A stretch of DNA of 64,000 nt from a bacterium HR33. Lineage in GTDB: Bacteria > Gemmatimonadota > Gemmatimonadetes > Gemmatimonadales > GWC2-71-9. This document shows positions 7,981 through 19,210 of this stretch, one piece after another. Below the pieces are notes generated by a model that saw only the letters and a list, made by a program, of their open reading frames with translations, was not told where the DNA came from and ran no database searches. Numbering within the stretch: the first letter of the stretch is position 1; each line of letters begins with the position of its first letter. The position numbers were made by a program, and so were the translations under genes. Location: positions 1 to 64,000 of the forward strand of contig BEIJ01000004.1 of NCBI GenBank assembly GCA_002923375.1, read 5' to 3'.

Positions 7981-10023
7981 TCAGAGCCCCATCCGCAAAC
8001 CCACCCAGAGAGTGCGCCCCCGCGCCGGAAAGTTGAACGCCTCCCTAACCTCGCTGCCCAACACGTTCTCCACGCGGCCGGTGAATCCCAGCTCAAACGA
8101 CCGGGCAAGCTGCAGGACTCCGAATTCCACAGCCACGTCTGCCGTCATGTACGGGTCCATGGTTCTCCTCTCCGCCGGGAAAGAGGAGAAATCCAAATCG
8201 TCTCTCTCGCCGACATATCGCGCCACCACGCTGCCGCTCAACGAACCGCCGGGCCGCACCACTAAAGATGCAAAGGCACTGTGGGCCGGCCTCCTCAACA
8301 AAGGGCGCCCCTCCTGGAAGGCGGCACCCGGACCGGTGTCGAACCCGGCGTCTCTGACCACGGTTCTGAGGTACGTGTACCCCGCTTCCAACGACGCTCC
8401 CGGCAGAGGAACGGCCTCTAGCTCCAGTTCGATCCCCGAAGCATCCGCCGCCGCAACGTTGAACCAATTGGGATCGGACGGCGAAGGCGGCGAGAAAGTA
8501 AACTGAATCAGATCGCGGAACCGCTGCGAAAAGTACGTGCCCGCAACCCGGATCTGCCCGTCGAGGAAGGCCCGCTCCAAACCGATTTCCCAGCTGGTAG
8601 ACCGTTCCGGATCCAATTCCGGGTTGCCCCGGACAAAGCCGGTGGCAAAGTTCTCGAAGAACGTGGGCTCCTTGAAACCGGTCCCGGCCGCCACCCTGAG
8701 ACGCAGGCTCCCCGGGGCACGGTAAACCAATCCCCCGCGGAAGGTAACGAAAGTCCCGAAGGTCTCGTTGTCCTCCAACCTTGCACCGGCGTTGACCGCC
8801 AGCGCCCGCACGAGGTCAGCCTGAAGCTGCCCGTAATAGGCCCGGGTTGAGCGCTTCAGATCGGTATCCTCCGCCGAGGCTCCGAACTGGCTCTGAGAGG
8901 CGCTGAAACCGCGCTGCCTCTGCTCCTCGAGCAACGCACCTGCGGTGAGCACCGCGCCTCCTAGCAGGTGCCAATTTGCCCGCAGATCCGCTCTCCGCCG
9001 CTCCACCGTGGAATGGCTCTCGAAGGAATAAAAACCCACGGTATCCGCCGGGCTGTCCTGGGGATCGTCGTTTCCCAAGTTGGCCATGTGGGTGGCAAGT
9101 TGTAGTCTCGCCTCCAGCCGGGGAGTCAGGTATCTACCCAGCTCGATACCGGCCGCCACATCGCTCTCGCGGCTGAACTGATTCCGGTCCGCCAATCGCC
9201 CGGCTCCGTCAGTCGGAAAGTGGTACCGGTTGTCGCCGTACCTCACGTTCAGCACGATGTCCGTGCGCTCGTCCGGCGCAGTCCGGACCGAAGCGTTCAC
9301 CACGGTGTTGCGGTAGTCGTTGTTGAAGCGGGACGTACCGTCGGTCGTGTAAATCCCCTCCGAACTGGCGCGGCTCAGCGCGAAGTTGTACGCCACGCGC
9401 TCTGCCGAACCCCTCCACCTCCAGTACCATTCCCAAGCAGTATTGGTGTTCTCTCCGCGCACTACGCCGTCCGGACCCCAGCGGGCGCTTTGAAATACTC
9501 CCGCTCGCGCTCCGGCCTCAGCCTCTTGCGGTACCCGGCCACCCGCGGTGAAAATCTGTACGACACCGGTCATCGCGTCCGAGCCGTAGAGCACGCTGGC
9601 GGGTCCCCGCACGATCTCGATGCGATCGATCTCGTCCACCGTAAGATCGGCCAAATCGATCGAACCTCCCGGCTGATTGAGGGGAATGCCGTCCAGCAGC
9701 ACACTCACGTAGTCGCTTTCTCCGCCTCTCAGGAAGAGCGAGGTAATGCCCCCGAAAGATCCCACTTGTACCACCGACGCACCCAGCGCGGTCCGCAACG
9801 CTTCCCACACGTACCGCACACCGCGCGACTTCAGCTCCTCCGCCGAGATCACCGTGACAGCCGAAGCCACTGAAGCTCGGGAAACGGGAAATCTGGTTGC
9901 CGTGACGACCAGCTCCTCTAGGCGCACGGTGTCAGGTGTCTCCTGAGCGGCAAGGTGCGATAAATCCCAACCGGCTGAGTACAGGATCATGATCAATCCC
10001 ACAGCCACGGTATTGTGCTTCAT
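7981..10023 (-). CDS. btuB: TonB-dependent outer-membrane receptor, BtuB-like (probable cobalamin receptor)
   Basis: The 680-aa protein has a signal peptide (MKHNTVAVGLIMILYS...), a TonB-box-like EELVVTATR near residue 35 and a plug domain. The plug motifs include LFLRGGESDYVSVLLDGIPLN and IEIVRGPASVLYGSDA. A 22-strand-type barrel fills the rest. The start is ATG at 10023 with an AGAGAGGAGCGAGAG Shine-Dalgarno. It overlaps the ATPase stop by 4 nt (ATGA), so the open frame extending upstream is only antisense-like noise through btuD. The substrate is inferred from context: riboswitch, substrate-binding protein, permease and ATPase lie directly upstream in one operon. The receptor sequence alone would also fit a siderophore. 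Confidence 0.85.
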   Translation of the reverse strand: MKHNTVAVGLIMILYSAGWDLSHLAAQETPDTVRLEELVVTATRFPVSRASVASAVTVISAEELKSRGVRYVWEALRTALGASVVQVGSFGGITSLFLRGGESDYVSVLLDGIPLNQPGGSIDLADLTVDEIDRIEIVRGPASVLYGSDAMTGVVQIFTAGGRVPQEAEAGARAGVFQSARWGPDGVVRGENTNTAWEWYWRWRGSAERVAYNFALSRASSEGIYTTDGTSRFNNDYRNTVVNASVRTAPDERTDIVLNVRYGDNRYHFPTDGAGRLADRNQFSRESDVAAGIELGRYLTPRLEARLQLATHMANLGNDDPQDSPADTVGFYSFESHSTVERRRADLRANWHLLGGAVLTAGALLEEQRQRGFSASQSQFGASAEDTDLKRSTRAYYGQLQADLVRALAVNAGARLEDNETFGTFVTFRGGLVYRAPGSLRLRVAAGTGFKEPTFFENFATGFVRGNPELDPERSTSWEIGLERAFLDGQIRVAGTYFSQRFRDLIQFTFSPPSPSDPNWFNVAAADASGIELELEAVPLPGASLEAGYTYLRTVVRDAGFDTGPGAAFQEGRPLLRRPAHSAFASLVVRPGGSLSGSVVARYVGERDDLDFSSFPAERRTMDPYMTADVAVEFGVLQLARSFELGFTGRVENVLGSEVREAFNFPARGRTLWVGLRMGL

Positions 10024-10844
10024 CTCTCTCGCTCCTCTCTTGATATCGGATCGACTTCGTTGTTCTTTAGGGGAACCAATTGGGGAACGCCCCTCCAGTT
10101 CACCACTTCGATCGGCCAGCCGAAAACCGCCTCCAGAACTTGTCGTCTGAGCACCTCGAGCGGCGGACCCAAAGCCCGAATTCGGCCCTCTTGGAGCACC
10201 GCGATTCGCTGCCCGTAGCGGGCCGCGAGATTGACATGGTGGCTCACCACGAGCACCGCCACGCCCTCGCTGCCGGCCAGGCCGCAAACCAGCTCGAAAA
10301 CCTCCATCTCGTGCCGGATGTCCAAATTGGCGGTAGGCTCGTCGAGTAGTAGCGCCCGGGGCTCCTGAGCCAGAGCCCGTGCGATCCTCACGCGCTGCCA
10401 CTCTCCTCCGGAGAGCGTGGCGACCCACCGGTCCGCCAGATGCAGTACGTCGCACAGCGCCATGGCCCGCTCCACCGCCGCTCGATCCTCCGCACGCGGA
10501 GCACCAAGGGGTCCGAGGTGCGGATATCTGCCCAGCATCACCAGCTGGCGGACGGTCACCGGAAAGACCGGCTCTTCCCGCTGCGCCACAACACCGACCA
10601 AACGCGCCAGTGCACGGCGCTTCCACCGCTGAACCGGAACCCCCATGACCCGAGCTTCCCCTCCGGCTGGCCTGAGCAGGCCCAGCATCAAGCGCAAGAG
10701 CGTCGTCTTGCCGCTGCCATTGGGACCCACCAAAAACATCACCTCACCCGCGCTCAGCCGCAGACTGACCCCGCGTACCGCATCGTCCCGCGCGCCGGGA
10801 TAGCGGTAACTCACGCCTTCGGCTTCCAGTATCACCCGCTCCAT
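10020..10844 (-). CDS. btuD: Cobalamin/siderophore-type ABC transporter ATP-binding protein
   Basis: This is the ATPase of a BtuCDF/FecE-type importer. GPNGSGKT is at residues 40-47, the signature LSGGE at 144-148, and Walker B ALLLDEP at 164-170 with TANLD after it. The start is ATG at 10844 (MERVILEAEGVSYRY), which overlaps the permease stop by 13 nt; the longer frame upstream lies inside btuC. The 274-aa length is normal. Translation of btuB begins inside its stop codon. Confidence 0.93.
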   Translation of the reverse strand: MERVILEAEGVSYRYPGARDDAVRGVSLRLSAGEVMFLVGPNGSGKTTLLRLMLGLLRPAGGEARVMGVPVQRWKRRALARLVGVVAQREEPVFPVTVRQLVMLGRYPHLGPLGAPRAEDRAAVERAMALCDVLHLADRWVATLSGGEWQRVRIARALAQEPRALLLDEPTANLDIRHEMEVFELVCGLAGSEGVAVLVVSHHVNLAARYGQRIAVLQEGRIRALGPPLEVLRRQVLEAVFGWPIEVVNWRGVPQLVPLKNNEVDPISREERER

Positions 10845-11827
10845 CGCCGCAACACCAAGACGAAGACCGGAACGCCGATCAGTGCAGTCACCACACCCAC
10901 CGGAAGCTCCAGGGGAGCGAAAGTCACCCGCGCCACCGCGTCGGCCAAAACCAGTAGCGTCCCGCCGAGCAAGAAAGCGCTGGGCAAAAGGACTTGGTGA
11001 CGGTGTCCCCAAGAAATCCGCGCCAGGTGAGGAATCACCAGCCCGACAAAACCGATGATTCCCGACACCGCCACCGCGGCCGCGGTTAGCGCCGAAGCGG
11101 CGGCATAGAGCGCCCGCTTGGTCCGTTCCACGTCCACTCCCAGGAATCCCGCCGGCTCTTCACCGAGAGAAAGCAGATCGAGGTTGCGGTGCATCAAGTA
11201 CAGCGCCGCGATGGGAACCGACGCGTAGGCGGCGAAGATCCGCAGGGAGAGCCAAGAGGCGGCGCTGAAACTTCCCAGCACCCAGTTGAGCGCGTTGCGT
11301 ATTTGCGGTGCAGGCGACAGCGCCATCACCGCTCCCATCAACGCCACAGCGAAAGCTCCCACCACGACTCCCGCCAGGAGGAGCACCCTGGTGTCCAGCA
11401 ATCCCCCACCCACAATCCCCAGGCGATAAACCACGATTATGGCGGCCACCGCACCCGCCAGCGCCGCCAGGGGAACCCCCCACGCACCCCCTACGCCGGC
11501 TGCAATGGCGAGCACCGCTCCCAAGCCCGCCCCCCCCGAAAGTCCCAGCAGATAAGGATCGGCGAGCGGGTTGCGGACCAACGCCTGGAGCACCGCGCCG
11601 CAGGTGGCAAGACTTCCGCCCACCAAAAACGCCAACAGCGCCCTCGGGAGTCGAAGCTCCCGCACTATCGAAACGCTGGCGGGGTCGCCCCGTCCCAGAA
11701 GCGCCTCCCAGACCGCACCTAGGCCGAAGCTTGCGGGCCCAACTGCGCAGCCGAGCAAAATGGCGAGCGCCGCCCCCAGGCCGAGCAGACCCCAGCTCGG
11801 CTTCCGCGACCTAACGCCCTGCGGCAT
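10832..11827 (-). CDS. btuC: Cobalamin/siderophore-type ABC transporter permease (FecCD family)
   Basis: The 331-aa membrane protein has about ten predicted transmembrane helices. It shows FecCD/BtuC landmarks: LRLPRALLAFLVGGSLA, LVRNPLADPYLLGLSGGAGLGA, and GFVGLVIPHLAR near the C-terminus, which is the coupling-helix region contacting the ATPase. The ATG start overlaps the binding-protein stop by 17 nt. Confidence 0.94.
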   Translation of the reverse strand: MPQGVRSRKPSWGLLGLGAALAILLGCAVGPASFGLGAVWEALLGRGDPASVSIVRELRLPRALLAFLVGGSLATCGAVLQALVRNPLADPYLLGLSGGAGLGAVLAIAAGVGGAWGVPLAALAGAVAAIIVVYRLGIVGGGLLDTRVLLLAGVVVGAFAVALMGAVMALSPAPQIRNALNWVLGSFSAASWLSLRIFAAYASVPIAALYLMHRNLDLLSLGEEPAGFLGVDVERTKRALYAAASALTAAAVAVSGIIGFVGLVIPHLARISWGHRHQVLLPSAFLLGGTLLVLADAVARVTFAPLELPVGVVTALIGVPVFVLVLRRWSG

Positions 11828-12686
11828 CCAGCAAACCTCTCAGGCGCTGTGCAGCCTGCGGCGCTCTGAAAGAAGGATGGCCGAACTCGCTTCCGGACAG
11901 GCGGACCACCCGGCTGCTCCTGGCGGCACGCACCGCTTGCCATTCCGGGCGCTTCAAAAAGTCGGCCGCTGCCGCCCCTTCGAAAACCACCAGGAAATCG
12001 GGATCCCGGTACGCCAGGGTCTCGAGGTTGATCGTGGCGGAGGGCTGATGAATGTCCGCGAAGACGTTTCTCGCCCCCGCCAACTCCACTATCTCGCTCA
12101 GGAAGCTGCCGCCTCCGATCACAATAGGCGGGTTGTCCCACACGACAACCGCCACCGACGGTTTCTCCCGCCCATTCACCGCAGCCCGGAGCGAATCGAG
12201 TTGGACTTGCAGCTTGGAGATCAAAGAGTCGGCACGCGCTTCTCGGTGCAGCGCGGACCCCAGGAGGCGAGCTGCTCGAGACAGGTCGGCCAGTCGATCG
12301 ATGCGTAGGCTGACGGTCGCTATGCCCATGGCCCTGAGCCGGCTGGCGGCGGTCGAGTTGACAGCCGAGTGGTACAGCACCACTAAATCGGGCCGGCGCG
12401 CCAAGACGGCCTCGATATTGGGATCGAAGCCCTCTCCCACCGAGGGTATATCGAGAGCTTCCGGCGGGTCCTGGCAGTAGCGGGTTCGCCCCACCAACAG
12501 ATTCCCCGCGCCGAGATCGAAGAGCAGTTCGGTGGTGGCCGGAGAGAGCGAAACTATCCGGGAAAACTTTCGTTCAGACTCTAGGGCATGGCCGGCGTCG
12601 TCCCGGGCGGCGCCGGGTGCTGCGCGCTCGGTGGCACCGCACGCGCAAAGGGCGGCTAGGAGAAGCCAAGTCGAGGCCCTAGACAA
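11811..12686 (-). CDS. btuF: Periplasmic cobalamin-binding lipoprotein (BtuF-type, FeuA/TroA-like fold)
   Basis: The 291-aa protein has a short lipoprotein signal (LLLAALCACG). Its Fe/B12 periplasmic-binding domain opens with RIVSLSPATTELLFDLGAG and continues with VGRTRYC, typical of BtuF. The start is TTG at 12686-12684, chosen because AAGGAG lies 9 nt upstream and no ATG or GTG fits. That Shine-Dalgarno lies in the 3' arm of a hairpin (12689-12722) at the end of the cobalamin-riboswitch leader, so translation, termination or both should respond to cobalamin. Family assignment is firm. Substrate identity rests on the riboswitch. Confidence 0.9.
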   Translation of the reverse strand: MSRASTWLLLAALCACGATERAAPGAARDDAGHALESERKFSRIVSLSPATTELLFDLGAGNLLVGRTRYCQDPPEALDIPSVGEGFDPNIEAVLARRPDLVVLYHSAVNSTAASRLRAMGIATVSLRIDRLADLSRAARLLGSALHREARADSLISKLQVQLDSLRAAVNGREKPSVAVVVWDNPPIVIGGGSFLSEIVELAGARNVFADIHQPSATINLETLAYRDPDFLVVFEGAAAADFLKRPEWQAVRAARSSRVVRLSGSEFGHPSFRAPQAAQRLRGLLDAAGR

Positions 12687-12783
12687 AACCGCTCACTCCT
12701 TTCGGCGGGAAGGAATGAGCGGCGCGTGAACCAAGCAAACACTTTCGCCCCACCATCCCTCCCGCGAGGGACTTACCGGTGGC
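12687..12783 (-). promoter_or_regulatory. Riboswitch expression platform: alternative hairpins covering the btuF ribosome-binding site
   Basis: In the leader RNA, hairpin 2 pairs CCGCUCAUUCC (12722-12712) with GGAGUGAGCGG (12699-12689). It has 11 bp with one G-U, and UUUUGU follows. Its 3' arm contains the btuF Shine-Dalgarno GGAG, and the UUG start lies in the U-run. Hairpin 1 is UCCCUC/GAGGGA (12771-12766 with 12761-12756). Bases 12765-12756 can instead pair over 10 bp with 12714-12705, which are the apical part of hairpin 2. This looks like an anti-terminator or anti-sequestor switch. Confidence 0.65.
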
Positions 12784-12920
12784 GCGGACGGGGACGTCTC
12801 CTGGCTTCGGGCTATCGGCTCCCCTTCCCGGTTTCCCAGTGGGCTCGAGCCGACATACTGCGCCCGTTACAGTGGCGGGGCCGCGCCGGACTTACACCGG
12901 CTTCCGTGCTCCGCGTCCGC
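12784..12920 (-). ncRNA. Cobalamin riboswitch aptamer
   Basis: On the minus strand the conserved cobalamin-aptamer parts appear in order. P1 closes GCGGACG (12920-12914) with CGTCCGC (12790-12784). Then come GAAGCCGGTGTAAGTCCGGC, the B12 box GCCACTG (12876-12870) followed by TAA, and AAGCCAGGAGAC (12807-12796). It stands between a promoter and btuF. It is compact, about 137 nt from P1 to P1. Confidence 0.92.
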
Positions 12921-12944
12921 TAATTCGTACCTATTGTCGCTGGT

Positions 12945-12973
12945 ACTTTACCGGTTGACTGAGCCGCGGTCAA
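12945..12973 (-). promoter_or_regulatory. Promoter of the cobalamin-uptake operon
   Basis: The minus strand has TTGACC (12973-12968), a 17-nt spacer and TAAAGT (12950-12945). Transcription would begin near 12938, about 18 nt before the riboswitch P1. The -35 overlaps the stop codon of the upstream gene, which ends at 12970. Confidence 0.6.
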
Positions 12974-14124
12974 GAGGGCTCTTTCCCCGAGCGGCGGAGA
13001 AGCTGCTCCAGTTCGGCTTTGCGCCTGCGATAGGCCTGAAGCTCTTCGGGAGCGAGTTTGTCCGGCGAGCGGGTCAGAGCCGCTTCGATAGCCCGTAGCT
13101 GGAGCTCGAGGCTGCGCTGCGAACTCTCACCCGAGGGCCAGTGCCTGACCAACACTGTCAGAAGAACCACGCCGGCGAGGGCTACGACCAGCCACCACCA
13201 GGCTGCAGGTGAGAGACCTCCGGTGTCAAACTGCAGTATCACTTCCGAGCCCGGAGCCAATCCGTTGCCTGCGAACCGCGCAAATCCTATGCCCTCCAGG
13301 TCCTGAATGCCCAGGTTTTGCAGGGGACCTGCCACCAGCCGTGCGGCGCTGTCCTCGGCTAGCAGGTTGAGCCGTGCCACCGGCTGGTCCAGCGTCAACT
13401 CCAGTCTGTCCCCTGGCAGGAAGTAGCTCAGTAGAATCTGCTTTTCCCCCGGCGGTATCGGCGCGGCTACGGCCACCGCATTGCCCCTGCGGTAGACCGC
13501 CTCGTAGCTCAGGTCGCTCTCGCCTACCTCCAGGCCTAGGGCGCCCTTGGGTAATTGCGTCTGCCAAACCGGGCGGGAGGTGTCTGGGGCTATGCGGGTC
13601 AGTCGGCCTCGGTTGGCAAGCACCAGGATCTCCAGCACCCGGCGTCCCCGGCGGTCCTCTCGCCGCCTGACTACGAGGTGCCGCTGGCTCAGCTCGATCT
13701 GAGGGCGTACGCTGGAAGTGTCGTAAACCAATATCGGTTCGAGCCGGATTTCCTCCTGCTCGGGAGCTGATACCGGCGCGGTAAAGTAGGCGACACCCTT
13801 GTAAAGCACGCTTACCACATACACCGCGCTGCTGTCCGGGGATCTAACTCTGAGGCGATATCTACCTGCCGGATCGGTGAGGGTAGACTCAAGGGGGGCG
13901 CCGCTTTCGACGGTGATGCCGTGCAGCACTACCCGGAACCCGGAAAGCGCGGCCGAGTCCGGGCCTTCGATTTTCAGCACTCTACCGGACAGAGCGAAGC
14001 CCTGAGCCGATCCCGCGGCGGGAAAGCTCAGGGCCGCTATCAAGGGCAACAGGCCGCTAAGGCGTGAACTTGCCGAAGTCTTCGGGGTCGAGCTTTTCGA
14101 GGTAGTCTCGCAGCGTGTTGGCAT
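12970..14124 (-). CDS. Exported membrane protein with carboxypeptidase-regulatory-like domain and C-terminal coiled coil
   Basis: I do not recognise a named family for this 384-aa protein. It has an N-terminal signal (hydrophobic core near residues 24-38, PAAGSAQG). A CarboxypepD_reg-like beta-sandwich at about 43-120 includes TDPAGRYRLRV. A long beta-rich middle follows, then one transmembrane helix (WWWLVVALAGVVLLTVLV, about 310-328) and a charged C-terminal helix. The predicted topology is periplasmic with a short cytoplasmic tail. The start is uncertain: the ATG used here overlaps the nuclease gene by 68 nt, and a CTG or TTG just before the hydrophobic core would remove the overlap but lacks a Shine-Dalgarno. 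Its last codons contain the -35 of the B12 promoter. Confidence 0.65.
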   Translation of the reverse strand: MPTRCETTSKSSTPKTSASSRLSGLLPLIAALSFPAAGSAQGFALSGRVLKIEGPDSAALSGFRVVLHGITVESGAPLESTLTDPAGRYRLRVRSPDSSAVYVVSVLYKGVAYFTAPVSAPEQEEIRLEPILVYDTSSVRPQIELSQRHLVVRRREDRRGRRVLEILVLANRGRLTRIAPDTSRPVWQTQLPKGALGLEVGESDLSYEAVYRRGNAVAVAAPIPPGEKQILLSYFLPGDRLELTLDQPVARLNLLAEDSAARLVAGPLQNLGIQDLEGIGFARFAGNGLAPGSEVILQFDTGGLSPAAWWWLVVALAGVVLLTVLVRHWPSGESSQRSLELQLRAIEAALTRSPDKLAPEELQAYRRRKAELEQLLRRSGKEPS

Positions 14125-14554
14125 CTAGCTGTCCCGGTCCCGCGTCGGGGCCGGTGAGGTCCACCGACATCTCTTCCAGCAACTCCTCGCTGGTGAAGAT
14201 CGGCGCTTTTAGTCTCAAGGCTACGGCTATGCTGTCGGACGGGCGCGCGTCGATTTGCACCACGTGGTTGTCGCCCTGGTAGAGGTGCAACTCGGCGTAG
14301 TAGGTGTTCTCCTTGACCTGGGTGATTAGAACCCTCCGAAGATCCGCACCCAGTCCGATGATGATCTGCTTTACCAGGTCATGGGTCAGCGGGCGGGCGA
14401 ACTTCACTCCCGCCAGCTCCATGGCTATCGCCGAAGCTTCGGCGGGACCGATCCAGATGGGCAGGATCCGATCTCCGTCCTTCTCCTGAAGGATGACCAC
14501 AGGACTGTTGGTGGTTCGATCCAAGCCGATCTGCGCTACTCTGACTTCTACCAT
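14057..14554 (-). CDS. Bifunctional nuclease family protein (BFN, DUF151)
   Basis: The 165-aa protein matches the BFN/DUF151 family throughout: LPIWIGPAEASAIAMEL near residues 31-47, RPLTHDLV, and the DARPSDSIAVALRLKAPIF motif. Family members are linked to RNase/DNase activity or stress responses in several phyla; no specific role can be assigned here. The start ATG has AAGGAGG 5 nt upstream. It follows ahcY by 9 nt and precedes the exported protein with overlap, so it is inside the same operon. Confidence 0.85.
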   Translation of the reverse strand: MVEVRVAQIGLDRTTNSPVVILQEKDGDRILPIWIGPAEASAIAMELAGVKFARPLTHDLVKQIIIGLGADLRRVLITQVKENTYYAELHLYQGDNHVVQIDARPSDSIAVALRLKAPIFTSEELLEEMSVDLTGPDAGPGQLDANTLRDYLEKLDPEDFGKFTP

Positions 14555-14563
14555 GGCACCTCC

Positions 14564-17147
<2,584 letters not shown>

Positions 17148-17151
<4 letters not shown>

Positions 17152-18950
17152 CGGGACAAGCTACTCTCCCTCTTGGCGCGCGGCAACCGTCCAGCCTCGA
17201 GCACTTTGAGATCCACGAACTCGCCGATAGCCTTCTCCAAGATTTCCCTGACGTCCGCCGCCGTGGAAGCTTCCAGCGCACTGCTCGCCGCCCGCTCCGC
17301 GCTTCCCGCGTCCACCTGGCGGACCAACCACCGCACCAGAGGGAGCTTCAGCGGAGCTACACTCAGTACCCGATACCCCAACCCGATGAGGAGAAAGGCC
17401 GAGAGCGGATCCGAGGCCATTTCACCGCAAACACTAGGCTCGCGCCCCCGACGCTTTCCCGCCTCGAGCACCAACTTCAGCATACGCAGAATCGACGGGT
17501 GATGGGGCGTAAACCTCCCGGCCAGCCGCGCGTTGCCGCGGTCCACCACCAAGGTGTACTGCGTCAAGTCGTTGGTGCCAACCGACAAGAACTCGCTCGC
17601 TTCGGCCAACTGATCCGCCAGCATCACCGCTGCGGGAGTTTCAATCATAACTCCCAAGGGCAATTCTGATGCCGCCCGCTTCCCTTCCCGGGCAAGCTCG
17701 TCGGCAGCTTCGGCGATCATCTCGCGGGTGCGAGCAACCTCTTCCACTTGGGTCACTAGCGGGATCATCAACTGAATGTTGGCCTCGGCCCGCGCTCGCA
17801 GCATCGCCCGAATCTGCGGCTTGAAGACATCCGGACGATCCAAACACACGCGCAGCGCCCTCCAACCCAGGAACGGATTGGCCTCCAGAAAGCGCCCTTC
17901 CTCCAGCGGAAACTTGTCGCCGCCGAGATCGTAACTGCGAATGACCACCGGTTTGTCTCCAAAACGTCGGCCCACCTCCGCAAAGTAGGAAGCCTGCTCT
18001 TCTTCGTCCGGCATCGAGGCCCTTCCCAGGACCAGAAATTCCGTCCTCAGCAAACCCACACCTTCGGCTCCGTGAGAAACAGCCAGCTCCACGTCCTCCG
18101 GAGTATCCACGTTGCTCAAGAGTCTGAGCCTGACACCATCTGCGGTCACAGCAGCAGCATCCACGGCCCGCTCGAGCTCTCGCTCCAGCGCCAGCCTCCG
18201 CCGCTCGTAGGCCTGCGCCGACTTGATCTCCTCCGCCGTGGGTTCCAGAATGACCAGCCCGTGGGCTCCGTCCAGAATCACGGGCATACCCGACCGTACC
18301 CGCTCCAAGCTGCCCACTAGCCCCATCACGCAGGGAATTCCCAGACTGTGAGCCAGAATCGCGGCGTGCGAAGTACGGGTCCCCTCTTCGCTGGCGAACC
18401 CCGCTATGTGCTCGCGGTCGAACTGCACCGTGAGCCCGGGCGTCAGCTCCCGAGTGAAAAGGATCACCGGCTCTCCGTCAGCCATCCGGGGCACTTCCTC
18501 CACCGGTTGCCCGAGTAGGTGATGAAGCACCCGTAGCTGTACTGCGGACAGGTCGGGCAACCTTTCCCGAAGCCGCGAGCTGGCAGACCAAAGGGCCCGC
18601 ATCTCCAGAGACTTGAATTCGAAGGCGCGCTCGGCAGAGAGCTGATTCTCCCGGATCAGCTTTTCCACCGCCCCGAGAAAATCGGAATCCTCCAGCATCA
18701 TGATCTGGGCGTCGAAGATCTTGGCTTCCCGCGGGCCGGCCCTCTGAGCAGCCCGGTCACGCAGCGCCTCCAGATGCTCGCGGACCTCCCCCACCGCCCG
18801 CCTCAATCGCTCTACCTCCGCCTCCACCTGATCCTTGGGTACCACTCGATGCGGCACTACCGGCAGGGAAACGGAAAGAACATGCGCTCGCCCGACGGCG
18901 ATCCCCGGAGAAACTCCAATACCGGTAAGGATCCGTTCGGATTCCGTCAT
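17148..18950 (-). CDS. ptsI: PTS Enzyme I (phosphoenolpyruvate-protein phosphotransferase)
   Basis: Enzyme I takes phosphate from PEP and passes it to HPr. The 600-aa protein has the N-terminal HPr-binding domain and the phosphorylated histidine in [11 protein letters not shown] (His195). The swivelling domain follows, and the PEP-binding TIM barrel contains [19 protein letters not shown] and [10 protein letters not shown] with the catalytic Cys. The ATG start overlaps the HPr stop by 4 nt. It is the general PTS partner for the EIIABCD genes just upstream. Confidence 0.96.
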
Positions 18951-19210
18951 TCCCTGAACCCGCTTTCTACCAGAGCAGCCAGGGCATTCACCGCTTCTTC
19001 CGCGTCCACACCGTTGGCCGTTATCACAAGCTCGGCGCCCTGCTCGGCCGCCAAGGTCATCACGCCCATGATACTTTTTCCGTTCACCGTCACCTCGTCG
19101 CGCCTTACCTGTATCTCGGACTTGAACTTACTCGCCAGCTTCACGAACTCCGCCGCGGGCCGAGCGTGCAGCCCCAGCTCGTTGACAATTCTAACGCGCC
19201 GCTCTACCAC
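18947..19210 (-). CDS. ptsH: HPr phosphocarrier protein with both His15 and Ser46
   Basis: The 87-aa protein has the histidine phosphorylation motif GLHARPAAEF (His15) and the regulatory serine NGKSIMGVM (Ser46, counted from the chosen start). Ser46 is the target of HPr kinase, and hprK lies in the same operon, so this HPr probably has a signalling role as well as phosphotransfer. The start is GTG at 19210, which gives the canonical numbering and length; a GTG at 19216 is the alternative. It overlaps the EIID stop. Confidence 0.94.
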   Translation of the reverse strand: MVERRVRIVNELGLHARPAAEFVKLASKFKSEIQVRRDEVTVNGKSIMGVMTLAAEQGAELVITANGVDAEEAVNALAALVESGFRE

